Position numbers and translations under genes: made by a program. The notes beneath the pieces were generated by a model. That model was given only the letters and a program-made list of their open reading frames with translations, had not been told where the DNA came from and did no database searches. Below are positions 16,551 through 23,540 of a stretch of 64,000 bases of DNA, in pieces (positions within the stretch are counted from its first letter, which is position 1; every line of letters starts with the position of its first letter). The stretch lies in contig NC_015500.1 in NCBI RefSeq assembly GCF_000212415.1, forward strand, positions 1,488,001 through 1,552,000, read 5' to 3'. Source of the stretch: Treponema brennaborense DSM 12168. Its GTDB lineage: Bacteria > Spirochaetota > Spirochaetia > Treponematales > Treponemataceae.

Positions 16551-16621
16551 TTCCCCAAGGAGGATTCGAACCCCCACAATCAGAACCAGAATCTGAGGTG
16601 CTACCATTACACAATCGGGGA
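16551..16621 (-). tRNA. tRNA-Gln (CTG)
   Basis: On the minus strand the acceptor stem is TCCCCGA/TTGGGGA (with one G-T pair), the D arm GTGT-AATGGTA-GCAC, and the anticodon arm TCAGA-TTCTGGT-TCTGA gives CTG. The T arm is GGGGG-TTCGAAT-CCTCC with G-T closure. Discriminator A, no encoded CCA. It is 71 bases long. Confidence 0.97.
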
Positions 16622-16636
16622 ATGCACTATGTGATG

Positions 16637-16665
16637 AGAATAGCAAATTCGGATAAACTTGTCAA
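16637..16665 (-). promoter_or_regulatory. tRNA-Gln promoter
   Basis: On the minus strand TTGACA (16665-16660), 17 bp, TATTCT (16642-16637). This is 15 bases before the tRNA 5' end, a near-consensus sigma-70-type promoter. Confidence 0.85.
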
Positions 16666-16701
16666 TAGGACCGATCGGAAATTTTCATCGTATCATGATA
16701 A

Positions 16702-16730
16702 TTGACCGGAATGGAGTTGTATGTTATAGT
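16702..16730 (+). promoter_or_regulatory. Promoter abutting the pseudopilin start codon (leaderless)
   Basis: TTGACC (16702-16707), 17 bp, TATAGT (16725-16730), then six bases and the ATG at 16737. No ribosome site precedes the ATG. The geometry is identical to the RNB and RNase Z promoters. Confidence 0.7.
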
Positions 16731-16736
16731 AAAACA

Positions 16737-16820
16737 ATGGTCACGAAAAATAAGAAAAATACAGAAGGTTGGACGTTCATTGAAACCTTGATCGTGATGG
16801 GGATTGTTCTTTTTATATGA
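16737..16820 (+). pseudogene. Truncated type II secretion pseudopilin (GspG/H-like)
   Basis: A 27-codon ORF encodes a textbook class III (type IV) prepilin N-terminus: a short basic leader ending in glycine, then WTFIETLIVMGIVLFI with the conserved glutamate at position +5 after the G. It then stops at TGA 16818-16820. The hydrophobic helix is cut in the middle and no globular pilin domain follows in any frame. It is therefore a remnant of a pseudopilin gene that still has an intact promoter. In treponemes such genes belong to a type II secretion-like cluster. The nearby prepilin peptidase and gspF tail support this. Confidence 0.75.
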
Positions 16821-17128
16821 AGACGTACAAGCTTTTTTTTCGGAAAAAACGTATGAAAGGTATTTTTCCGTTTACAGGTGGACAAATATAAAGTTATCGG
16901 ATGAATTCGCGTTCAGAACGTTCGTGTCGCTCAGAACCGGTTGCTTCCGTTCAAATCAGTTTGGAAAATGGACAAACTTTTGTGAGTGATATTTACGGTC
17001 ATTTGAGAATTGAAGATTTGAAGAATACCGAACGATACGTGTTATCGCTGGCAAAAAAATATTTGCAGCAATTTTTGGATACATCCTATGATCCGGCCGC
17101 AGCAGAACGACTGCGGAATTTATCGTAA
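16821..17128 (+). pseudogene. Remnant ORFs between pseudopilin and prepilin peptidase
   Basis: Two overlapping frames are open here. One (16804-16989) has no recognisable content. The other, from about 16901, ends at TAA 17128 with VQISLENGQTFVSDIYGH, a helix YVLSLAKKYLQQFLDTSYD and AAAERLRNLS, which reads like the C-terminus of a real protein. It ends 2 bases before the prepilin peptidase ATG, so it was probably the preceding gene of that operon. The family could not be named. The mixed frames suggest decay by deletion or frameshift after the pseudopilin start. Confidence 0.4.
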
Positions 17129-17130
17129 CT

Positions 17131-17556
17131 ATGCGGACGTTTCTGTTTTTATGTTTCGCGGTACCGATCAGTATCGTGGATATCAAGACAATGCATATAC
17201 CCGATTGGCTGACCGTTTCCGGCTGTATTATGCTGCTTCTTTATTATCTGGGTTTTCACCGTACGGAATTGCCGGCCGCAGCAGCGGGCGCCGTAATTAT
17301 ATTCACGGTATTTTATCTGGTTAGAAAACTTACTTCAAACGGATTAGGTTTCGGCGACGTAAAATACAGTTTTTTATGCGGACTGTACGGAGCATTTCCG
17401 GTGATTGTTTTCGGCTGTATAATTTCAGCAGTCTTGGGATTATGCTGTTACGGTCTCGTTGCGCTTTTTAATGGCACCGAACGTATTCGACGGATGCGGA
17501 TTCCGTTTGCGCCGTTTATGAGCGCCGGAACGCTTATCGCTTTTTTTATAATATAG
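17131..17556 (+). CDS. Prepilin peptidase, A24 catalytic domain only
   Basis: This 141-residue integral membrane aspartic protease has the two conserved aspartates of the A24 family. One is in SIVDIKTMHIPDWL (first loop, about residues 16-29). The other is in NGLGFGDVKYS (G-x-G-D-like motif, about residues 69-79). It has about five hydrophobic helices. It lacks the N-terminal methylation domain with CxxC, like short archaeal-type or CpaA-type enzymes. Reading frame and active-site residues are intact, so it may be functional, although its apparent substrate gene at 16737 is truncated. Its end overlaps the tail of the minus-strand gspF fragment by 11 bases. Confidence 0.85.
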   Translation: MRTFLFLCFAVPISIVDIKTMHIPDWLTVSGCIMLLLYYLGFHRTELPAAAAGAVIIFTVFYLVRKLTSNGLGFGDVKYSFLCGLYGAFPVIVFGCIISAVLGLCCYGLVALFNGTERIRRMRIPFAPFMSAGTLIAFFII

Positions 17557-17803
17557 ATCCGTACAATGAAAAAATAGGAACTATAATCGTTACGACGAGT
17601 GAAAGCAATAAAATACCGACGAAAATTATGAGGGCCGGTTCTATCAGTACCATACAACGGGCGGAAAGCTGTTCCGTCTCATTCTGAAAATAATTCCTGA
17701 TTTGCGAAAACACTCGATCCGTTTTGCCCGACCGTTCTCCGACAATGAGCCATTGACTCATATATTCGGGAAATTCCGAATGCTTTGAAAAAGCTTCAGA
17801 TAT
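17546..17803 (-). pseudogene. gspF C-terminal fragment (type II secretion membrane protein)
   Basis: On the minus strand 85 codons are open after an in-frame TAA at 17806-17804. They encode ISEAFSKHSEFPEYMSQWL, IVGERSGKTDRVFSQI, NETEQLSARCMVLIEPAL and IIFVGILLLSLVVTIIVPIF. This is the C-terminal part of GspF/PilC, with the G-E-x-S-G-K segment, the EP before the last membrane helix and the closing VPIF. The remaining 300 or so N-terminal residues are missing. The break at 17804 coincides with the start of unrelated coding sequence on the plus strand, so it marks a rearrangement boundary. The orientation is opposite to the prepilin peptidase. Confidence 0.85.
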
Positions 17804-18207
17804 TTATGCGGTTTTCTGTGAAGGGGGAAGAGCCGCCTATCCGGTTGCGATACGCGGAGTAAAGTATCTGGAATTCGTTCTGGACGCAGATAAAGGCGAA
17901 GCGTGCAGTGTCTACGGAGAATTGTTGTAGGAACTGTTACAAAGGTATATGATATGTTTAGATATCTGGTACCTGAAGACGTGATATATTATCCGGGACA
18001 ACATATCATGTGGTAAATGAGATGAGTGAAGCGACGGGACCTGAGGGACGTTATATGCTGGATGATGTAATGATTTTAGAAAGTACTTATTCAAAGAAAA
18101 AAGAGATTTTTGGTGTTGGAAATATCAGAACCTTAAACGACCTTAAATTCGTAAGAAATGATGGAAGTGAAGAAGCAAGAAAATGGGAAATCAGGAGACA
18201 AAAATGA
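17804..18207 (+). pseudogene. Decayed gene upstream of the first exported partner gene
   Basis: Coding-like sequence runs through three frames. From the gspF breakpoint to TAG 17930 it reads DIYAVFCEGGRAAYPVAI then RGVKYLEFVLDADKGEAC. From 17931 to about 18018 it reads TKVYDMFRYLVPEDVIYYPG and stops. From 17977 to TGA 18207 it reads RRDILSGTTYHVVNEMSEAT then GPEGRYMLDDVMI and ends in KWEIRRQK. The last 77 codons may be the intact end of a larger protein, since the stop overlaps the next start as ATGA. This is the same coupling seen between the NlpC/P60 gene and its partner. The family could not be named. It is probably a truncated effector whose upstream part was lost. Confidence 0.45.
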
Positions 18208-19103
18208 TGAAAAAAATATTAGTGACAGCACTTATACTTTTAGTAGCTACAATTCTATTTGCACAAGAATATCCATTAATAAAAGTAGCAGAATTTGAAA
18301 ATAGAGCTGAAAGCAGTTTTTTATATACACAGGAAATTAAACCTGAAGATATGGAAATTGGAAATATAATAGCATTTGATAAAGATGGAAGAATACTAAT
18401 ACAGCAAATGCAACAACGAGAAATTCAGATTTATAATGAAATAGGACAAATAAAAGCGTCTAGCATTTTGAAATATAATGCCCCTTTATTGCCAATAAAA
18501 CAGATTCTGAATGATAAAATAATGTGTTCATTATCAATAGGTAATACGACTATGATTGATTATGATGGCAAAATTCTTTTTGATGTAAATTTTTATGGTA
18601 TTGTAAACTCAAGTTTATTTCCATCTTCATATTACGACGAAGCAAGCAACATACTTTTATTTACCGATAATCAATATAAACTACACAGTATAGTGAATCC
18701 GGGAATGGATGAAGCACAGAATAAAGCGAACTATAGGAATCCAGAGGAAACGATAGCATTATTTGAATCAGGTACAGATTTACAAGGACTAACGAGAGAC
18801 GAAAAAGGAAGAATCTATAAGAATGGTAAGTTTATTTCAGGAGGAACGAATTTTAATCCAGTAGTGAATAATAATTATTATTTACTAGACCCAAGGAAAA
18901 TATGGGTTAGTGATGACAATAATAAAGATTTGGCAGCAATAACAATAATACAGCAAAGAAACGAAATCCATGAAAGTACAGCTGTACATCCCAGTGGAGA
19001 CATATACTTGCTACGATACAACAAGGAAACTGACAAACACATTTTATATAAAATAGAAAACACCTGGGACTTGGAAGCAAAGAAAGCATGGCAAAACAGA
19101 TAA
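18204..19103 (+). CDS. Exported protein of unknown function (putative partner/immunity-like)
   Basis: This 299-residue product has a clear signal peptide (MMKKILVTALILLVATILFAQ) and no cysteine lipobox. The mature part alternates short beta-strand segments with glycines: IIAFDKDGRILIQQ, MIDYDGKILFDVNF, TRDEKGRIYKNGKF and STAVHPSGDIYLLRYNKE. This suggests a beta-propeller. No YARHG domain is present. Codon use is strikingly A/T-rich (many AAA, ATA, AAT) compared with both flanks, a sign of transfer. ATG 18204 has AGGAGA 5 bases upstream and overlaps the preceding stop (ATGA). The stop codon is 4 bases before the first 46-bp repeat copy. By position and secretion signal it may neutralise or accompany the upstream product, but this is inference. 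Confidence 0.6.
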   Translation: MMKKILVTALILLVATILFAQEYPLIKVAEFENRAESSFLYTQEIKPEDMEIGNIIAFDKDGRILIQQMQQREIQIYNEIGQIKASSILKYNAPLLPIKQILNDKIMCSLSIGNTTMIDYDGKILFDVNFYGIVNSSLFPSSYYDEASNILLFTDNQYKLHSIVNPGMDEAQNKANYRNPEETIALFESGTDLQGLTRDEKGRIYKNGKFISGGTNFNPVVNNNYYLLDPRKIWVSDDNNKDLAAITIIQQRNEIHESTAVHPSGDIYLLRYNKETDKHILYKIENTWDLEAKKAWQNR

Positions 19104-19107
19104 ACAG

Positions 19108-19153
19108 TATCGTTCTGCTTTTACCCCTACGGCACAGCTTACGCGTCAGGCGC
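19108..19153 (+). repeat. 46-bp direct repeat, copy 1
   Basis: The segment is identical over 46 bases to 21563-21608. It begins 4 bases after the stop of the exported gene ending at 19103. One frame reads FCFYPYGTAYASGA, so it may be a fragment of a repeated coding sequence. Confidence 0.9.
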
Positions 19154-19381
19154 GAGGGATAGGAGTACCGAAGTACCGGGAGGGCCGGTTTAGCGGACTT
19201 CCCGGTATGAGCCGCTGGGCGGCGAAGTACGGATAGCCCGTTTTGAAACGCACGGAAGATGCGTTTCAAACGCGCCCAAAAAGGAAGGAGAAAGATTTAT
19301 GGCACAGAGGAACAACTTAGAACGGGCGAGTGCAGGAACGGAATGGCGAGACGTTCCTGCACTCGGTAAGTAAGAGCGGCA
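19154..19381 (+). promoter_or_regulatory. Structured leader with four perfect inverted repeats
   Basis: Four stem-loops lie between repeat copy 1 and the NlpC/P60 start. They are 8-bp arms at 19174-19181/19200-19207, 11-bp arms at 19242-19252/19260-19270 with a 7-base loop, 14-bp arms at 19327-19340/19352-19365, and 9-bp arms at 19370-19378/19386-19394. The last places the start codon (19382-19384) in its loop. No promoter with good boxes was found here. Confidence 0.7.
19299..19373 (+). CDS. 24-codon leader ORF before the NlpC/P60 gene
   Basis: This short ORF begins MAQRNNLERA and ends at TAA 19371-19373, preceded by a strong GGAAGGAGAAAG ribosome site. The 14-bp hairpin lies wholly inside it. 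Its stop codon falls on the 5' arm of the hairpin that holds the next start codon in its loop. Ribosomes translating it would melt both structures and could reinitiate 8 bases on. It could be a regulatory leader peptide, or the original N-terminus of the downstream protein separated by a frameshift. Confidence 0.5.
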   Translation: MAQRNNLERASAGTEWRDVPALGK

Positions 19382-20359
19382 ATGACGCTCTTACGACATG
19401 AAGGCACGACCGACTGGAACAATGACCACCCCTGGGACAGCAGGAAGAAAACGCCAGTTGGACAGAAGATAGAATGGTGGGGAGAAAACGAATGGCAGGA
19501 AACGGGAGACGGAGGACAAATACCGATACACAGTTGGACCCGATGGAACGATAACAGGCAGGAGAGCAAAAGCGTAGCGTATGGGTGGGGGTGTTGGGAC
19601 AGTGTGGAAGGTTTTAATAAAGAACTGAAAGCTCAATCTGCGCAAATGAAAGCATATCGGGAAGGAAGAGAAGAAAAGAATAAGAAATATAGAGAACTTG
19701 ATACGAATTGGGATGAATCGCAGATGACAGCTCCGGGAGGGCAATGGGCAAATTATCTGTTTAAGGAAAGATCATCGAAAACGGATAAGCAGACAATCAG
19801 TACGAATACGGCAGACGTATCGGTACCGGGGTTGAGTACGTATTGGGACGAGAACAACCAATTTGTAGCCGGAAAACATGAATACGATACGAGCGGAATA
19901 GACTGTTCCGGGTTGGTACATCTGGCGGCGGTATACAGCGGGAACGGATATGAATTACCGAATAAGGCAAGTGAAAGTGCGGGAAAAACGGTGAATACTT
20001 CTGGCTTTGCCTCGGATATGTATACACAGAAGCTCTATACAGATATGTGGATGTTGGATATAAAAGATGACAACCCTGATGATACTAAAAAGACGACTCG
20101 AGATAGTCAGAGAGAAATCCTTTCCCATGCAGTACCCGGGGATATACTGGTTGTAGCCGATTCACACGTGGTAATTATCAATGATATCAGGCTCACACAG
20201 GAAAACGGCAAAGTGTTTGTCAAAAACTATGCAGATGTGGATGTGATACATTCGACGAGCGGACTTAAAGACGAAACCCCTACATGGATGGTACGCAAGG
20301 GAACATGGGAAAATATACAAAAAACGGTAACAGACTATCAATTGAGGAGAATAAAGTAA
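19382..20359 (+). CDS. NlpC/P60-type cysteine peptidase, candidate effector
   Basis: A 325-residue product without signal peptide. The N-terminal half is unusual: very rich in tryptophan and charged residues (IEWWGENEWQE, HSWTRWNDN), with a lysine/glutamate helix around residues 80-110, and no known domain. The C-terminal half is an NlpC/P60-like fold. Cys175 lies in GIDCSGLVHLAAVYSGNGYE, His262 in VPGDILVVADSHVVIINDI, so the Cys-His core is intact. Such enzymes cleave peptidoglycan peptides or act as amidases or transferases. Its frame is open only four codons upstream of ATG 19382, with a weak ribosome site. It overlaps the next gene by one base. The layout resembles the C-terminal toxin module of a polymorphic toxin followed by its partner, but an ordinary cell-wall hydrolase cannot be excluded. 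Confidence 0.7.
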   Translation: MTLLRHEGTTDWNNDHPWDSRKKTPVGQKIEWWGENEWQETGDGGQIPIHSWTRWNDNRQESKSVAYGWGCWDSVEGFNKELKAQSAQMKAYREGREEKNKKYRELDTNWDESQMTAPGGQWANYLFKERSSKTDKQTISTNTADVSVPGLSTYWDENNQFVAGKHEYDTSGIDCSGLVHLAAVYSGNGYELPNKASESAGKTVNTSGFASDMYTQKLYTDMWMLDIKDDNPDDTKKTTRDSQREILSHAVPGDILVVADSHVVIINDIRLTQENGKVFVKNYADVDVIHSTSGLKDETPTWMVRKGTWENIQKTVTDYQLRRIK

Positions 20360-21558
20360 TGAAAAAAATAACAATGTATGTTTTTTTAAGCATATTGGTA
20401 TTTCCGGTGGATTCACAGACAATAGAGAAAGTATTCCAGACAGATGAAATAGTTCATAAAACAAGAACGATATATGAAAGTCCTTTCGGAATATATGTAG
20501 ACGAAATAGAACAAAAAATAGAAATAATGAATGGAAATTGGGACGGTTCAAATGAAATACACATCGGTACAAATCAAGAAATCATACCTAAAGACAATGT
20601 GCAGGCTGCATGGGGTGAGGTATATATAAAAATGGATGATTTCTATATTGGAGGTTCTGCATCATATATAACAATACAAAAAAGTAAGAAAATAATTAAT
20701 GAAATTAAAGATACGAAATCCGGTATCAGTTTTATCCTGAAGGAAGGGAATGGGTATATAGTATATTATGTGAACGATAAAGGGATACCGAGAGCAGTAG
20801 ACACCGAAGGCCGGATATACGAGAATACGGAAGCGATAGCGTACTTAAAAGAATACGATGAGCAGAAGTATGAACAGAGCGTGCAGCGGGCAACGGAACT
20901 CGGTTTGGCAGACCGGTTCCGGAATAATGAAGTATTGGTATGGGGTCGGACATATTATTCGACAGTAGATATATTAGAAACATACTGGGGTAAAAGTCCA
21001 TATATAATATCAGGACAAATACAATATGATGCACAAGGGTATGGTTATCAATGCGATTTTTATGGGAAAAAATATAAATCATTTTTGTGTATAGTATCTC
21101 CTGAAGGTGAACGTATAAATATAACAGGACTAACTGACTTTTCAAATATATTATCAACCTATGAAGATGGCTGCCGTTTTTCAACCAGTATGTACGTCGG
21201 GTTTGGAGGAAACATCTATTACTACATAGCCGGGGAAGAGTATACGGAAGTATTCCGTATACGGCGAACCTGGGGAGAACCTGACCTGTACGCCATGGCA
21301 ATCAACGGATATACGGACGACAGTTACGGTAAGTATGTAGAAGAGACGCTTGCAAAGTTGAGCAAAGCGGAACTGCGCCTGTTAAGAAACACAGTGTTTG
21401 CACTGTACGGATATACGTTCAAGAGTGAAGATTTGAAGAATCATTTTGATAAACAGGTGTGGTACACGGATGAAAGTAAAACGGCTTCGGATATGACGCT
21501 GCCCTTGCATCGGCAAAAACTGCTGGAACTGGTACAGGCAGAAGAAGCTAAGCGGTAG
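20359..21558 (+). CDS. Exported YARHG-domain protein
   Basis: A 399-residue protein with an N-terminal signal sequence (MKKITMYVFLSILVFPVDS). A beta-rich central part contains NDKGIPRAVDTEGRIYENTE. At about residues 343-382 a YARHG domain is visible: LSKAELRLLRNTVFALYGY followed by FKSEDLKNHFDKQVWY. YARHG domains are found at the ends of extracellular or periplasmic proteins; their role is not established. The start overlaps the NlpC/P60 stop (TAATG), with GAGGAGA 8 bases upstream, so translation is coupled. Its stop is 4 bases before repeat copy 2, exactly as in the first module. It may protect against or present the NlpC/P60 protein. A/T-rich codons in the first two thirds suggest transfer. 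Confidence 0.7.
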   Translation: MKKITMYVFLSILVFPVDSQTIEKVFQTDEIVHKTRTIYESPFGIYVDEIEQKIEIMNGNWDGSNEIHIGTNQEIIPKDNVQAAWGEVYIKMDDFYIGGSASYITIQKSKKIINEIKDTKSGISFILKEGNGYIVYYVNDKGIPRAVDTEGRIYENTEAIAYLKEYDEQKYEQSVQRATELGLADRFRNNEVLVWGRTYYSTVDILETYWGKSPYIISGQIQYDAQGYGYQCDFYGKKYKSFLCIVSPEGERINITGLTDFSNILSTYEDGCRFSTSMYVGFGGNIYYYIAGEEYTEVFRIRRTWGEPDLYAMAINGYTDDSYGKYVEETLAKLSKAELRLLRNTVFALYGYTFKSEDLKNHFDKQVWYTDESKTASDMTLPLHRQKLLELVQAEEAKR

Positions 21559-21562
21559 ATAA

Positions 21563-21608
21563 TATCGTTCTGCTTTTACCCCTACGGCACAGCTTACGCG
21601 TCAGGCGC
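21563..21608 (+). repeat. 46-bp direct repeat, copy 2
   Basis: Identical to 19108-19153, 2455 bases downstream, and again 4 bases beyond a stop codon. The two copies bracket the leader, the NlpC/P60 gene and the YARHG gene as one unit. Confidence 0.9.
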
Positions 21609-21626
21609 ACTTGGTTTTGCTCTCCT

Positions 21627-21659
21627 TGCCTCAAATATGCTTGTATTTTGAGGCATTTT
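21627..21659 (+). terminator. Terminator closing the island
   Basis: TGCCTCAAATA pairs with TATTTTGAGGCA (one bulge) and is followed by TTTT. It lies after repeat copy 2 and overlaps the -35 of the next gene's promoter. Confidence 0.65.
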
Positions 21660-21669
21660 GCCGTATATT
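21641..21669 (+). promoter_or_regulatory. Promoter of the HD-domain gene (near-leaderless)
   Basis: TTGTAT (21641-21646), 17 bp, TATATT (21664-21669), then 8 bases to the ATG at 21678. No ribosome site is present, so the message would have at most a few bases of leader. Confidence 0.55.
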
Positions 21670-21677
21670 GATGACAT

Positions 21678-22208
21678 ATGACAGTAAAAAAAGGGCGAAC
21701 GGCTGATTCCGTCACGGCAGTCGACGCGATACTTGAAAAAATGGTTCGGTATACCCGTATTCTTGAAACGAAACGGTTCATACAGCACGGCAGAACGTCT
21801 GTTTTTTCACACAGCGTCAGCGTCGCTTATTTCAGTTTACGGATCGCGCGTTTTTTCCGTTTGAGAATCGACGAAACGTCGCTCATCCGCGGTGCACTGT
21901 TTCACGACTATTTTTTATACGATTGGCATAATAAAACCGGCCGGTCGCGGATGCACGGTTTCGTTCATCCCGAAATTGCACTGGCAAACGCCCGGAAAAC
22001 GGATTGTCTGAACGCGATAGAGACCGATATCATACGAAATCATATGTTCCCGCTTACGTCGAAATTTCCGCGGACAAAAGAAGGATTTCTCGTTTCCTGC
22101 GCGGATAAAATCTGTTCAGTCATAGAAACCTGCAATCTGACGGGGTTGCTATTTTCTTATGCGCACGTCGCTGCGGATCGTGCCGTTCCTCCGTATTTTT
22201 TCCGGTAA
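21678..22208 (+). CDS. HD-domain phosphohydrolase
   Basis: A 176-residue single-domain protein with the HD superfamily metal-binding pattern. It shows FSHSVSVAYFSLRIARFF (H at about 42), then GALFHDYFLYDWH (the H-D pair at about 75), HPEIALANAR, and IIRNHMFPL with SCADKICSVIE (the distal D). It is the small stand-alone type seen in Gram-positive and treponemal genomes, usually annotated as a predicted phosphohydrolase. The substrate is unknown and could be a nucleotide or a phosphorylated metabolite. No ribosome site precedes ATG 21678. The 3' end overlaps the convergent MATE gene by 52 bases. Base composition returns to that of the genome core. Confidence 0.85.
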   Translation: MTVKKGRTADSVTAVDAILEKMVRYTRILETKRFIQHGRTSVFSHSVSVAYFSLRIARFFRLRIDETSLIRGALFHDYFLYDWHNKTGRSRMHGFVHPEIALANARKTDCLNAIETDIIRNHMFPLTSKFPRTKEGFLVSCADKICSVIETCNLTGLLFSYAHVAADRAVPPYFFR

Positions 22209-23524
22209 TATACGAAGTTGACGGCACCGCGGATCGTTTCGTCAAGAAAAATCGTAACGTAAATGGACAGCATCCCAAAATGGAATCGTTCTACGCACAG
22301 CCACGCGAATCCCGTTATCAGAATCGAACCGAACAGTTGTGAACACAGCATCCACTTCGTATTGCCGTTTGCCCTGATTGCCGAACCGCAAATGATGTTT
22401 ACGCTCTGAGAAAACATGATGATGCCTATCCATTGCAGATACGGAATTCCTTGCGTGATGACAGCCGGATCGTTTGAAAAAATCCGTAACAGGCTCCCCG
22501 GAATCAAAAAGAAACCGGCAGCAGCAGCAGCGACGACGGCGAAGTTCAACGCAACCGTAACGTAGAAAAATCGGTTCGCGTTGCGCCGGTTTCCGGCACC
22601 CACGTTTTGGCCGATCATCGTCAGCGCCGCTTTCGACGTTCCCTGATAAATCATCGAAACGACGCATTGGAACCCGAACGTCAGCGTAAAAATCGCCATA
22701 TGCAGATAACTGAATCCGTTTATGAACCGTATCAGCAGCAGATTCGACGCGTTCCACAAAAGATACTCCAAACCGACGGGCATCCCCAATTTTATCGCCT
22801 GCACGTACGGCCTAATCGCCACCCATTTTTTCATATCGGTGCACAATGCGTATTTTTTTCCGTTAATCACCAGACAATAGCACGCGATAAACGAAAACGA
22901 ACACACGTTTGCTGCGAGCGTTCCGATCGCCGCACCGGCGACTTGCAACTGCGGAAATCCGAATTTGCCGAATATCAAAATCCACGACAAAATGACGTTC
23001 AAACCGACTTTCAAAATACCCGCGTACATGATCGGTTTCGTTTCACCCATTCCTTGTAACATCGACTGCAGAACGCTGTCGAACCCGATGAAAATGAGGT
23101 ACACGGAACAGATTTTTACATATTGAATACTGTAACCGATAATCTGCGGATCAACCTGAAAAAAAACGAGAATAGGCTGCGCGCCTATTTGCCACATCAA
23201 AAAAGCGCCGATGCCGATAAACGAATGGAACAGACAGGAACTGGCAATATACGTCGGGATTTCCTTTTCCCGCCGTGCGCCGTACAGATTCGATATGATG
23301 ATCGTAATGCCGATACTTACCGCAACCAAACTGTCTTCCAGCGCGACGAACGGCATTTGCGCAGCCCCTGCGGCGGATACGAAGCGCGTATCCAAATTTC
23401 CCAAAAATGCCTTATCGGTCAACGATTGCAGCTGAAATACCAATCCCTGCACGACGAGCGGAAACGATATCGTTATGATTTTTTTTAGCGCACCGATCGT
23501 GCTTTCTTTTTGCGTATCCGCCAT
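22157..23524 (-). CDS. MATE family efflux transporter
   Basis: A 455-residue polytopic protein with the MATE layout: two six-helix halves. The N-terminus has ITISFPLVVQGLVFQLQSLTDKAFLG. QMPFVALEDSLVAVSIGITI follows, and the second half has MIYQGTSKAALTMIGQNVGAGN (the typical G-Q-N-x-G-A-x segment). These exporters expel cationic drugs or metabolites in exchange for Na+ or H+. It starts 16 bases downstream of the ROK regulator gene on the same strand, with GGGAGG 9 bases before the ATG, so the two form an operon under the palindrome at 24512. Its 3' end overlaps the convergent HD gene. The substrate cannot be deduced. Confidence 0.9.
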   Translation of the reverse strand: MADTQKESTIGALKKIITISFPLVVQGLVFQLQSLTDKAFLGNLDTRFVSAAGAAQMPFVALEDSLVAVSIGITIIISNLYGARREKEIPTYIASSCLFHSFIGIGAFLMWQIGAQPILVFFQVDPQIIGYSIQYVKICSVYLIFIGFDSVLQSMLQGMGETKPIMYAGILKVGLNVILSWILIFGKFGFPQLQVAGAAIGTLAANVCSFSFIACYCLVINGKKYALCTDMKKWVAIRPYVQAIKLGMPVGLEYLLWNASNLLLIRFINGFSYLHMAIFTLTFGFQCVVSMIYQGTSKAALTMIGQNVGAGNRRNANRFFYVTVALNFAVVAAAAAGFFLIPGSLLRIFSNDPAVITQGIPYLQWIGIIMFSQSVNIICGSAIRANGNTKWMLCSQLFGSILITGFAWLCVERFHFGMLSIYVTIFLDETIRGAVNFVYYRKKYGGTARSAATCA

Positions 23525-23540
23525 GATAACTTACCTCCCT

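Noticed and set aside
19108-21608. Integron cassette with attC sites (treponemal integrons are known)
   Set aside because: The 46-bp repeat and the hairpins do not show convincing RYYYAAC/GTTRRRY core sites, and no integrase is in the window.
19108-21608. Insertion sequence or transposon ends
   Set aside because: The flanking copies are direct, not inverted, and no transposase or resolvase is encoded.
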